Shown here piece after piece: positions 46,134 to 54,596 of a stretch of DNA of 64,000 nucleotides. Within the stretch, counting starts at the first letter, position 1, and every line of letters starts with the position of its first letter. Under the pieces are notes generated by a model, which had not been told where the DNA came from, searched no databases, and saw nothing but the letters and a program-made list of their open reading frames with translations. The stretch covers positions 152,178 through 216,177 of the forward strand of contig NZ_JQJH01000005.1 of NCBI RefSeq assembly GCF_000745425.1. The letters are read 5' to 3'. This stretch comes from Beijerinckia mobilis. Its GTDB lineage: Bacteria > Pseudomonadota > Alphaproteobacteria > Rhizobiales > Beijerinckiaceae. The position numbers and the translations under genes were made by a program.

Positions 46134-46484
46134 ATTTCCGATGCATGTTTTTCCGAAACAGCCCTCTCGATTCTCTCGGCGTTGAGCCACTCCACCCGGC
46201 TCGAGGCCTTTCGCTAGTTGGTACGGCACGAACCTGACGGTCTTGCGACCGGCGCACTCGTTGATGCATCGGGGCAAACCCAAAGGACCTTCTCTTCGCA
46301 CCTTGCGGTGATGGCGAAGGCAGGGCTGGTCCGGTCCGAGAAGCGCGGAGGCCACCGAATCCAGCGGGCCAACATCGTGGCCCTCAAAGGTCTCATGCTC
46401 TCTGCTCTTCCTGCGAACGACTGCTGTCAGGGACGGGCGGAGCTTTACGAACCGCTCATCCTCCTCGCCTCCCAGGCCACCTGA
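46134..46484 (+). pseudogene. Second arsR-type regulator, degraded
   Basis: The forward frame reads ALSILSALSHSTRLEAFR, then TAG at 46215-46217, then LVRHEPDGLATGALVDASG, SSHLAVMAKAGLVRSEKRGG, IQRANIVALKGLMLSAL and DCCQGRAELYEPLI. This is the ArsR family that usually precedes arsC/arsB-type genes. No in-frame ATG exists between the preceding stop (46110) and the homology, so the start codon is lost as well. It is divergent from the first broken arsR and has no downstream ars gene. Confidence 0.8.
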
Positions 46485-46595
46485 AGGAGTTCTTCCTTTC
46501 CGTGTCCGATAATCGCTTTCTTCGTTCGCTTCCCGATGCCGACACGCTGCCGGCCCTCAGGCCGGAATGGTTCGCGAACGGCAGGAATGTTGGAG

Positions 46596-46985
46596 TTAGT
46601 GCTCCTTTGGAAACTGAGCGGCCAAATGGTCTATCAGAGCACGCACCGCCGGCGGCAGCCCGCGCCTTGTGGTGAAGATCAGATGGACAATCCCTCGCTG
46701 CGCGCGCCAATCCGGCAGTATGTGGACCAACTGCCCCTTGCCGAGGGCATCGGCGCATATGTGATCAGGCAAGAGTGCCACGCCCAGACCTGCGATGGCG
46801 GCAGCGCGCACGGCACCGAAATCACTGCATGTCATGCGCGGTTCGTGGCGGAGCTGATGAGCGGCACCATCATCCCGCTCAAGACGCCAATCGATCTCAT
46901 CAATGTCATCGCTGGTGCCAGGCGTGGGGTGATCCGCCAGAGCGGCAATGTCATTGCCAATGCCAAGTCCCTTCATCACATTCAA
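46596..46985 (-). pseudogene. LysR-type regulator, C-terminal fragment
   Basis: The reverse frame encodes RMTCSDFGAVRAAAIAGLG, VALLPDHICADALGKGQLV and LIFTTRRGLPPAVRALIDHL, the second half of a LysR effector domain. No helix-turn-helix region precedes it; the frame begins in sequence unrelated to LysR. It lies next to an ohr fragment in divergent orientation, so the two may be remains of one peroxide-response module. Confidence 0.75.
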
Positions 46986-47003
46986 TATGAAAGGAACAAT
47001 CCC

Positions 47004-47168
47004 ATAACGATCACTCCCCGCTACACGACCAGCGCCACCGCTACTGGCGGCCGCGACGGTAAGGCCTCAACCGATGACGGGAGCTTCTCGGTCACGCTCG
47101 GAATACCCAAGGAATTGGGAGGAAACGGTCAGGGCAACAATCCCGAGCGGCTCTTTGCCTCAGGCTAT
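47004..47168 (+). pseudogene. ohr: Organic hydroperoxide resistance protein Ohr, N-terminal fragment
   Basis: The frame reads TITPRYTTSATATGGRDGKA, then TDDGSFSVTLGIPKELGG and NNPERLFASGY, the first third of Ohr. It then departs into unrelated sequence and stops at 47207. The first peroxidatic Cys, which normally follows shortly after LFAxGYxAC, is gone. The expected ATG is ATA (47004-47006), correctly spaced after AAAGGAAC, so even the start has mutated. Confidence 0.8.
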
Positions 47169-47583
47169 ACAGATGACCGATTTCAGGAGAACGTTCGGGA
47201 TTTTTGACAGCTGCTTTGAAGACGAAAGCCACCGCGCTGCGGTTCCAGGCACGCAAGTATCGGGTTATGGCGTGGAAATGGCGGTGTTGGCGGCCAGCGT
47301 CCGACGAAGATGAGCACTATGAGATAGTGATAAGTCTCTGACAAATATGCAGATATTCATCGCTATGCGGCGATCGAGGGGGTTCGGCGGCGTTCGCGTA
47401 TCAGATGGTGGCAATATCGTGCATTTGACGGCAGGTTTGCGCCCCATTTCGGTCGCTCGCTGCCCGCCAATCTATTCCTGAAAGCTGCCGGGCCGGCACG
47501 GCGACGGCTGTGTCTCAGGTAGGGCGGGAAATTGACCGTCTGCTTCCGGGCCCGGGTCTCCCGTAAAGCCCCTTGCAGACGGA
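47169..47583. other. Relict region, nothing recognised
   Basis: About 410 bases between the ohr fragment and the next gene, with no supported ORF. It probably holds further island debris. Confidence 0.45.
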
Positions 47584-48555
47584 CTACCTGTCGTCTTCAT
47601 CCCCACCATCGTCAATCTCGATCTCCTCTATGTCTTCGTCTTCGTCGCCATCGTCCAGGTTTTCGCGCGTCGAGGCTTCCAGCAGATCACGGCGTTCTTT
47701 GAAGTTCGTGATGTCCTCGTAATGCGACTCGAGCTCGTCGAGCACGGTGATCTTTCTTCTGTCGGACCGGAGGGCTGCCAGATATTCGCCCTCGAGAGCA
47801 GGATCGAACGGCAGAGGCTTTATGCGATCGCGGATCAACCGGGCGTTCGGACCGCAGGCCTCGCTCGAGAGAAAATAGGTGATCAGTTCGGCCTGCAATA
47901 TGTCCTCGTCCTCGAAATCGAACTTCTTGCTCAGGAAAATCTTCGACGCCTTCGACCGGTAGTCGACCTCATATGTGTAGATATTGAGCCGTCTGGCTTC
48001 CTCCTCTACGATTTGGTGAACTGGGTTCACGATTTTTGACACAACCTTGCCGATGAACTTGCGGTGCTGACGCTCGTTCGGCGTGATCGTCAGCCAACCG
48101 CTAACATCGATCTTAATGTGGAGGTGCTTTTCCAGGAATTTGATGAGTTCGTTGCGCTCCGGTGCAGGCGCAAACACAGAATTTAGGCTGTAGCGACCGT
48201 AGCGCTGGGATGTATAGAACCGGCCCAGGAGAGCGATGAATTCATTTTCCCGCGCCGGAATTTTGAGGTCGTGCTTAGCCCTCAAACGTAGGATCAGCTC
48301 CTGGTGCGTATGCGTGATCAGGCTCTTTTCGAAGGCATCTTGGTCGACTGCGCTATCGTGTTCGGTCAAAATGACCGCAATCTTCAACAGGCGCTCGACG
48401 CCGACTGCCACTGAGTACAAAAACTCGAAAGCGTCCTCCTCGGCAGCGAAATGCTCCATCTCGTGAAAAGCCTGCAGCCCGTTGAACAGGAACCGCCCGG
48501 CGATGTCGAGCTCGGTGCCGAGGTTGAAGTTTTTCCAGTATTCGTCAGGCCGCAC
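47584..48555 (-). CDS. HEPN-like protein with acidic tail, unknown function
   Basis: A 323-residue protein with a GTG start (48555) after AGGATG. The N-terminal half is helical; EFLYSVAVGVERLLKIAVIL and THTHQELILRLR, then FYTSQRYGRYSL, resemble HEPN-type RNase or toxin folds, but no canonical R-x4-6-H motif is evident. A mixed alpha/beta middle follows. The last 25 residues are almost all Asp/Glu (DDGDEDEDIEEIEIDDGGDE), as in DNA-mimic or histone-like-binding tails. It is the island gene nearest the tRNA-Ser 3' end, where cargo often sits. A defence or toxin role is only a hypothesis. Confidence 0.6.
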   Translation of the reverse strand: MRPDEYWKNFNLGTELDIAGRFLFNGLQAFHEMEHFAAEEDAFEFLYSVAVGVERLLKIAVILTEHDSAVDQDAFEKSLITHTHQELILRLRAKHDLKIPARENEFIALLGRFYTSQRYGRYSLNSVFAPAPERNELIKFLEKHLHIKIDVSGWLTITPNERQHRKFIGKVVSKIVNPVHQIVEEEARRLNIYTYEVDYRSKASKIFLSKKFDFEDEDILQAELITYFLSSEACGPNARLIRDRIKPLPFDPALEGEYLAALRSDRRKITVLDELESHYEDITNFKERRDLLEASTRENLDDGDEDEDIEEIEIDDGGDEDDR

Positions 48556-48964
48556 TTAAGTCATCCTTCTGACACTGTAGATCGGCAATCAGCACTAGCT
48601 GCGGCGCCCGCCATTCCAGGCCCTCGACAGTCCTCCCGTCATGATCACCTGGACGAGTTTACTGCATTCGAAGCTGTTGGACCTCAAGCGTGTCAATGGC
48701 CGAGGGGATTGAGCATCCCATTGTCGTCGAGCCGGTTTAGGCCGCTTGGCAGCTTTCTAACCCTCAGCTTCCTCACGGCGGCAATTCGACCCTGGCGCTT
48801 CGAATCTGATGATCCGGAAACGGACCCTTTTCAGACACACAAGAATTGCGGGCGACAGCGAGGAATCGGTGGTCTGCTGTGCTGCACGATGGCATGCGGT
48901 GATCGGCGGGATTATCGGGTTATCGGCGGCAAATTGTTCGCCCAAAAGGCGATTTTAGCCAAGG
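48556..48964. other. Intergenic region beside the tRNA 3' end
   Basis: About 410 bases between the HEPN-like gene and tRNA-Ser. An integrase would be expected here in an intact tRNA-associated island; none is present. Confidence 0.5.
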
Positions 48965-49054
48965 TGGCGGAGAGGGGGGGATTCGAACCCCCGATAGGCT
49001 TGCACCTATGCCGCATTTCGAGTGCGGTGCTTTCAACCACTCAGCCACCTCTCC
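48965..49054 (-). tRNA. tRNA-Ser, anticodon CGA
   Basis: A 90-base type II tRNA on the reverse strand. Acceptor GGAGAGG pairs with CCTCTCC, the discriminator is G, and CCA is encoded. The anticodon arm is CCGCA-CTCGAAA-TGCGG, so the anticodon is CGA, reading UCG serine codons. The long variable arm (CATAGGTGCAAGCCTATC region) and T loop GGTTCGAATCC are typical of serine tRNAs. Its 3' end faces the accessory zone, the usual polarity for integrated islands. Confidence 0.97.
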
Positions 49055-49410
49055 GTAGGAAGCCTTGGTCCTTGCGTGGCCGTGCAGCGCAATAGCATGA
49101 TGTTTTGGCGTAAACAAGCGATCCCTTGAGGATCGCTCTTGAGGACTGGTGGGGCTTCGCCTGTGCCGCCTTGAGAGCGGGGGGAGTCACACGGCCTCAT
49201 TTGCCAGTTCCCCGGGGTAGAGATCCCGGTTCACGAGTTTTGAAAGGCGAAAGGTCGCCGGGCTTCATGCGATGCGCCTGGGGAGACTCTCCGCAAGGCA
49301 GTTTCTAAATCCGCGGAGCCGGATGCCTCCGGCCCCTGTTTCACTCATTAAGAAGGGACTCTCTTTAACGACATGATCCGCTCGGTAGGGCTCTTGTCGA
49401 GGGAGATGCT
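49055..49410. other. Intergenic region downstream of tRNA 5' end
   Basis: About 355 bases, GC-rich with several short self-complementary stretches. I could not match it to SRP, tmRNA, 6S or RNase P RNA and see no coding frame. The tRNA promoter lies in its left part. Confidence 0.4.
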
Positions 49411-49662
49411 TCAGTGTTTGTCTTCCGGCGTTGCCGTGGCCCGGATCATCGGGATCATCTGGTCACCCCAATTGCCGCTGCCGTCGTGAAAGCGGGAGGT
49501 GCGCACCAGTTCCACCGAAACGCCGGCGCCGACCGCGCGGATAATCGCTTCATTGACGCGGTGGACAGCATCGGCGACGCGGCGCAGCGCCTTTTCCTGA
49601 TCCGTTTCCGACTGATCATGGTGCAGGGGAAGAAATTCACCCGTATTGGCAATTTGAGTCAT
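49411..49662 (-). CDS. Small hypothetical protein
   Basis: An 83-residue protein starting MTQIANTGEFLPLHHD at ATG 49662, nine bases after AAAGGG; ATG 49668 is also possible. A helical core QSETDQEKALRRVADAVHRV is followed by NEAIIRAVGAGVSVELVRTS and FHDGSGNWGDQMIP. No known domain is recognised. The segment SETDQEKALRRV closely resembles TETEQQKALRRV in the neighbouring small frame at 49736-50008, suggesting a duplication. Confidence 0.6.
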   Translation of the reverse strand: MTQIANTGEFLPLHHDQSETDQEKALRRVADAVHRVNEAIIRAVGAGVSVELVRTSRFHDGSGNWGDQMIPMIRATATPEDKH

Positions 49663-49735
49663 GACCATGCCCTTTCCTGAGCCGTTCCAGAACATCCGTT
49701 ACGGCAGATTCCTCTTCGAGGAGATTCCTTTTTAC

Positions 49736-50008
49736 TTAAAGGAATAAAAAGAATGTGGTGAAACGGCCGGGCCGTTTCACCATGATGTTTACTGAGCGTT
49801 CCTTGTGACCTGTCCGGCGATGGATCGCCAGTGGGCCAAAAGTCATGCTCCAGAAATCACGCTCAAGGAGCAAAAGCAAAGGCCCAGAGCGCGAAGGCGC
49901 TCTTATTCGGCGGCCTTGAACTGCGCGGCTTCCGTCGACGCGGCGAAGCGCCTTTTGCTGTTCTGTCTCCGTCGTTTCCTGCACCGGCCGGAACGCACCC
50001 CTGCTCAT
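49736..50008 (-). CDS. Small hypothetical protein, possibly frameshifted paralogue of its neighbour
   Basis: The frame from ATG 50008 (MSRGAFRPVQETTETEQQKA, with AGATGAGG upstream) continues for 90 codons, but after LRRVD it turns into basic, low-complexity sequence. A neighbouring frame from the same point gives ASTEAAQFKAAE and stop, which looks more natural, so a small indel may have occurred. Function is unknown. Confidence 0.35.
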   Translation of the reverse strand: MSRGAFRPVQETTETEQQKALRRVDGSRAVQGRRIRAPSRSGPLLLLLERDFWSMTFGPLAIHRRTGHKERSVNIMVKRPGRFTTFFLFL

Positions 50009-50197
50009 GGCCTCATCTTCCACATTCAAGAGAAACAGACGGCAAAACCGGCCTTTGACCGGCCCGCCGCCACCTTTAATGCAGAGAACAAAAGCCAAAA
50101 ACAGTTCCAAATGCCAGAAAACCTGAAACTGTCTTGAGACAGAACGCTGACTCTGGCGAGGCAGAGCCAAGCCCAACCCCGCCGTCCAAAAAAGTTC

Positions 50198-51790
50198 TCA
50201 GCCGAACTGGTTCATCGTGTTGTCGGCACCGCCCGCCTTCAACGCGGCTTCGCCAGCGAAATATTCCTTGTGATCGTCGCCAATGTCGGAACCCGCCATG
50301 TTCTGGTGCTTCGCGCAGGCGATCTTCTGGCGGATTTCTTGCCGCTGGACATTCAGCACGTAGCCGAGCATCGCCTGTTCGCCGAAATATTCCTTGGCAA
50401 GGTTATCGGTCGACAGCGCCGCCGTGTGATAGGTCGGCAAGGTGATGAGGTGGTGGAAAATGCCTGCCCGCTTCGAGGCGTCGGCCTGGAAGGTGCGGAT
50501 TTTTTCGTCAGCCTCGGCGGCAAGATCGCTGCCGTCATATTTCACATCCATCAGGCCAGCGCGGTCATAGGCGGAAACATCCTTGCCGGCTTCCTTCCAG
50601 GTATCATAGACTTGCTGACGGAAGTTGATCGTCCAGTTGAACGAGGGCGAATTATTGTAGACGAGCTTGGCGTTCGGGATGACGGCGCGGATGCGGTCCA
50701 TCATGCCGGCGATCTGCTCGACATGCGGCTTTTCGGTCTCGATCCACAGAAGGTCGGCGCCATTCTGCAGCGAGGTGATCGAATCGAGCACGCAGCGGTC
50801 CTCACCCGTGCCCTTGCGGAACTGGAAGAGGTTGCTCGGGAGCCGCTTCGGCCGGAACAGCTTGCCATCGCGGTTGATGATGACGTCGCCATTGGCGCCG
50901 CCGCCAGCCGGAACTTCCTCCACGTCGAGGAAGGAATTGTACTGGTCGCCGAGATCGCCCGGCTTGTGGCTGACCGCGATCTGCTTGGTGAGACCGGCGC
51001 CGAGAGAGTCGGTGCGGGTGACAATGATGCCATCATCAACGCCGAGTTCGAGGAAGGCATAGCGGCAGGCGCGCACCTTGGCCAAGAAATCCTCGTGCGG
51101 CACGGTGACCTTGCCGTCCTGGTGGCCGCATTGCTTTTCATCCGAGACCTGGTTTTCGATTTGCAGGGCGCCGGCGCCCGCCTCGATCATCTTCTTGGCG
51201 AGAAGATAGGTCGCTTCGGCGTTGCCGAAGCCCGCGTCAATATCGGCGATGATCGGAATGACATGGGTCTGGTGATTGTCGGCCTGGGTCAGAAGCTCTT
51301 TCGCCTTGGCGCTGTCTCCCGCCTTGCGGGCGGCGTCGACGGCGCGGAAAATATCGTTGAGCTCGCGTGCATCGGCCTGGCGGAGGAAGGTGTAAAGCTC
51401 CTCGATGAGCGCCGGGACGGCGGTCTTTTCATGCATCGACTGGTCGGGCAGCGGGCCGAACTCGGAACGCAGCGCGGCGACCATCCAGCCGGAGAGGTAA
51501 AGGTAGCGGCGTTCGGTCGTGCCGAAATGCTTTTTGATCGAAATCACCTTCTGCTGGCCGATGAAACCGTGCCAGCAGCCGAGCGACTGAGTATATTTGG
51601 TGGTGTCCGCGTCATAGGCCGCCATGTCCCGGCGCATGATGGCTGCCGTATATTTGGCGATATCGAGACCGGTTTTGAAGCGGTTCTGCAAGCGCATCCG
51701 GACGACGGCCTCGGCATCGATGCCGTCCCATGTGCCGTTCTTGCTCTTGATGAGCTGGCTCACCTCATTAATTTGGTCTTGATAAGACAT
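50198..51790 (-). CDS. aceA: Isocitrate lyase
   Basis: A 530-residue enzyme that cleaves isocitrate to glyoxylate and succinate, the first step of the glyoxylate bypass needed for growth on acetate and other C2 sources. Recognisable regions are SGWMVAALRSEFGPLPDQS, IPIIADIDAGFGNAEATY, the active-site loop DEKQCGHQDGK with the catalytic Cys near residue 220 (KQCGH rather than the usual KKCGH or KRCGH), and NNSPSFNWT. Length fits the long bacterial subclass. ATG 51790 has better spacing from GAGG than ATG 51796. It is divergent from a ScfR/RamB-type regulator. Confidence 0.95.
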   Translation of the reverse strand: MSYQDQINEVSQLIKSKNGTWDGIDAEAVVRMRLQNRFKTGLDIAKYTAAIMRRDMAAYDADTTKYTQSLGCWHGFIGQQKVISIKKHFGTTERRYLYLSGWMVAALRSEFGPLPDQSMHEKTAVPALIEELYTFLRQADARELNDIFRAVDAARKAGDSAKAKELLTQADNHQTHVIPIIADIDAGFGNAEATYLLAKKMIEAGAGALQIENQVSDEKQCGHQDGKVTVPHEDFLAKVRACRYAFLELGVDDGIIVTRTDSLGAGLTKQIAVSHKPGDLGDQYNSFLDVEEVPAGGGANGDVIINRDGKLFRPKRLPSNLFQFRKGTGEDRCVLDSITSLQNGADLLWIETEKPHVEQIAGMMDRIRAVIPNAKLVYNNSPSFNWTINFRQQVYDTWKEAGKDVSAYDRAGLMDVKYDGSDLAAEADEKIRTFQADASKRAGIFHHLITLPTYHTAALSTDNLAKEYFGEQAMLGYVLNVQRQEIRQKIACAKHQNMAGSDIGDDHKEYFAGEAALKAGGADNTMNQFG

Positions 51791-51796
51791 CAACAT

Positions 51797-52035
51797 AGTC
51801 CTCGATCAATCGGAGATTTTTTGCGGCGCCCGGGCGTTCGGGAACGCCCGGTTATTGACAGACAGAATTCACATGAATTGACAAATTGGTCGGTTCAGGT
51901 CATTCGTGATGAGCAATAGATGCCCTTGCTGGCCGCAATAGACAAGTGGCTTGTAAAGGAATGAGGTCGTTGTGTAACTTTTTTGCATTGTTAATTTGTC
52001 AGTGTGTAAATAAAATTACTAACTAGCAGGTCCTT
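51797..52035. promoter_or_regulatory. Shared control region of aceA and the ScfR-type regulator
   Basis: About 240 bases, AT-rich toward the regulator start (51960-52030). It contains TTTTTTGCATTG, reminiscent of the TTTGCA core reported for RamB sites in Corynebacterium, but that is a weak match. Both promoters must lie here. Confidence 0.4.
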
Positions 52036-53502
52036 ATGAGCCAGACTCTTGCCCATTCAGCCGGTCAAGCCGATGCATCACGCAAGATTTTCGCGGGCCC
52101 TCGCCTGAAGCGGCTGCGCCGTGAGCGCCAGATCACCCAGGCCCGCATGGCCGAGGAGCTCAATGTTTCGCCGAGCTACCTGAACCTCATGGAGCGCAAT
52201 CAGCGCCCGATCACCGTCCAGGTCCTGATCCGCCTCACCGATGTCTATGGTGTCGACCCGCGCGATTTTCTCTCTGTCGAGGCCGAACAATCCTTGGGGG
52301 AGATGGATCAGATTCTTGCCGATCCACTCTTTCGCGAGGTTCCGATCCCGCGCGCCGAAATGCAGGATGCTGCGGAACATGCTCCTGCCATGCTTTCGGC
52401 TCTCGTGCGGCTTTATCGCGCCTATGCCGCGGCCCGCGAGGCGGGGGAGGCGAGCGCTTTTAACGGCGTCGATCCCGATCATGCCGAGCCGACGCTCACC
52501 GATAATCCGGTTGATCGCGTCCGCGCGATTCTGCATGAGGCCCGCAACCATTTTCCGGAGATCGAGGCTGCGGCGGAAACATTCGCCGCCGATCTCGCGC
52601 TGACGGGCCATGAATTGTTTTATGGCCTCTCCGAATATTTGCGGGAGCATCACAATATCAGGGTCCGGCCGCTGCCGCTCGAGGTCATGGGCGAGCGGCT
52701 GCGCTGGTATGATTACCATCGCCGCCAGCTGATGATCTCCGAAGTGATGGATCAGCCCGGCCGCACGTTCCAGGCGGCTTATCAGCTCGGGCTCGTCAAA
52801 TTCGGCGGCCTGCTCGATGAAATCGCCGGCCGCCTTGAGTCTGGTGATGAAGTAAGCCGGCGGCTGTTGCGGGTGACTCTCGCCAATTATTTCGCTGGCG
52901 CCTTGATGATGCCCTATGGGCGTTTTCACGAGGCGGCGGAATTGCTCGGCTATGATATCGAGGTCCTTGCCTCCCGTTTCGGCGCCAGCATCGAGCAGGT
53001 CGCACATCGGCTGACCACTCTGTCGCGTCCGACTTTGCGCGGCATTCCGTTCTTCATGGTGCGGGTCGATATGGCCGGCAATGTCTCCAAGCGTTTTTCC
53101 TCGGGTCGGTTTCCCTTTTCCCATTCGGGCGGCACCTGCCCCTTGTGGAACGTGCACGCGGCCTTTTCCGATCCCAGCCGGATTTTGACCCAGATCATCG
53201 AACTGACCGATGGGACGCAATGGTTCTCCATCGCCCGGACCGTACGCCGATCGGTGACGCCCTGGGGCGCTATAGAGCCGCGTTTCGCCGTTGCGCTCGG
53301 TTGCGAGATCAAATATGCGCGCCGGCTCATCTATGCGAAGGGGCATAATCTCGAAACGGTCGAGGCGATGCCGGTCGGCATCAATTGCCGCCTGTGTGAC
53401 CGGCAGGCATGCCCGCAGCGGGCCGCGCCCCCGGCGCTGCGCAATCTGTTCGTCGATGAGAACATGCGCAATGTTTCGCCCTTCACCTTCAGTGAGGCGT
53501 GA
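52036..53502 (+). CDS. XRE-family regulator of the ScfR/RamB type
   Basis: A 488-residue protein. Residues about 25-80 form an XRE helix-turn-helix (LKRLRRERQITQARMAEEL, NVSPSYLNLMERNQR). The middle is a short-chain-fatty-acyl-CoA regulator domain (FQAAYQLGLVKFGGLLDEIA, SRRLLRVTLANYFAGALMMP) without the zinc HExxH of true IrrE proteases. The C-terminal DUF2083-like region ends in a Cys cluster (CRLCDRQACPQR). Relatives RamB and ScfR control glyoxylate and propionate metabolism genes. Divergence from aceA strongly suggests it regulates isocitrate lyase. Confidence 0.9.
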   Translation: MSQTLAHSAGQADASRKIFAGPRLKRLRRERQITQARMAEELNVSPSYLNLMERNQRPITVQVLIRLTDVYGVDPRDFLSVEAEQSLGEMDQILADPLFREVPIPRAEMQDAAEHAPAMLSALVRLYRAYAAAREAGEASAFNGVDPDHAEPTLTDNPVDRVRAILHEARNHFPEIEAAAETFAADLALTGHELFYGLSEYLREHHNIRVRPLPLEVMGERLRWYDYHRRQLMISEVMDQPGRTFQAAYQLGLVKFGGLLDEIAGRLESGDEVSRRLLRVTLANYFAGALMMPYGRFHEAAELLGYDIEVLASRFGASIEQVAHRLTTLSRPTLRGIPFFMVRVDMAGNVSKRFSSGRFPFSHSGGTCPLWNVHAAFSDPSRILTQIIELTDGTQWFSIARTVRRSVTPWGAIEPRFAVALGCEIKYARRLIYAKGHNLETVEAMPVGINCRLCDRQACPQRAAPPALRNLFVDENMRNVSPFTFSEA

Positions 53503-53618
53503 TTCAAAATACGGGAACCAGTTTGGAAACATGAGCATACCCGCATGCTCCGCTGTCAAGGCGCAGCATAGGGGTCGAATCCGACGATTCTGTGTACCAC
53601 CAGGGCCGGGGGGCTTGT

Positions 53619-54104
53619 TCAGGGGGGCGCGTCACCGGTTTGGAAGCGGCCGCATTGGCGCAGGGCTTCGCCGAGCACCATGGCTGCTGCGACCGCGACA
53701 TTGAGCGACCGCATCGGCGGCTGCATCGGAATGCGAATGCTGGCATCGGCCTGTGCGTGGACTGTTTCGGGGACGCCAGCCGATTCGCGGCCGACGAGGA
53801 GAATGTCGCCAGGCTGAAAGCAAAATTCCGTATAGGGCAGGGCGGCCTGGGTGGAGAGCAGCACCAGACGGCGGCCGCTCGCTGTCTGCCAATCACGAAA
53901 AGCGGTAAAGGAGACGTGCCGTGTCACCGAAACGTGATCGAGATAATCCATGCCGGCGCGGCGAAAATTCCGGTCGCTAACGGGAAAGCCGGCCGGTTCG
54001 ATGATGGCGGCGTCTATGCCGAGACAGGCGCAGAGCCGCAGCATGGTGCCGCAATTTTGCGGAATGTCGGGCTGATAAAGCACCAGCATCGGGGCTGTTG
54101 TCAC
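53619..54104 (-). CDS. trmL: tRNA (cytidine(34)-2'-O)-methyltransferase TrmL
   Basis: A SPOUT methyltransferase that methylates the wobble ribose of tRNA-Leu. Trefoil-knot motifs are present: LYQPDIPQNCGTMLRLCACLG, LLVGRESAGVP (motif 2) and PMRSLNVAVAAAMVLGEAL (motif 3). The frame is open from 54251, but the family begins near MLVLYQPDIP; GTG 54104 gives about 161 residues and has AGAGAG upstream, while ATG 54089 is the alternative. The remaining upstream part of the frame is Ala/Ser-rich and probably not translated. Confidence 0.9.
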   Translation of the reverse strand: MTTAPMLVLYQPDIPQNCGTMLRLCACLGIDAAIIEPAGFPVSDRNFRRAGMDYLDHVSVTRHVSFTAFRDWQTASGRRLVLLSTQAALPYTEFCFQPGDILLVGRESAGVPETVHAQADASIRIPMQPPMRSLNVAVAAAMVLGEALRQCGRFQTGDAPP

Positions 54105-54596
54105 GGATGCATCTCTCTGGCGCGCATGTGTCTGCGGCGGGAGCGTCGAAGCTGATTGCGTTGAAGGCGCGGCTTCGGCTGCGAAAGCCGATGGCATTTT
54201 TTCCAAATCGTTTTTTGCCGGGATTACGTCCCTGCGCTCGTCGAGAGGCATTGAAATGCATCCGTTGCATGCCGTGATCGGCGGGTCGCGCCGCTATCTG
54301 AAAGGGTGCTTTTGCAGGAGGATTTCGCTTGCAAACAAGTGGCGAAGCGTCACATTGCTACCCTCTCGACATAGCTTCTAAGAGTTCGGTGTTCTTGGAA
54401 GCAAGGCGTGAGAGCTGGCGCGGAAAGAGATTATCGCTTTTGTAAACTTCCGTCTTCTGGAGGATTTTCAAAACCCGCGGCGGCGGATAAAGCCTAAGCG
54501 CTGCTGCCAGTTCTTCTCAAAGTCAGCCTATCGCCACGCGAAAAAAGGCGATAGGAGGGCAGGCGCAACAGACCAACGAGTTCGAGGATAACGATC

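Noticed and set aside
49055..49410. Possible structured RNA between tRNA-Ser and the small protein gene
   Set aside because: GC-rich and foldable, but I could not match it to SRP, tmRNA, 6S or RNase P RNA, so no RNA gene is claimed.
50270..51919. A 549-codon forward frame opposite aceA
   Set aside because: Antisense shadow; the reverse strand encodes an unambiguous isocitrate lyase.
52078..53559. A 493-codon reverse frame opposite the ScfR-type regulator
   Set aside because: It is a near-complete mirror of the regulator gene with no domain similarity; the forward gene has clear XRE and acyl-CoA regulator motifs.
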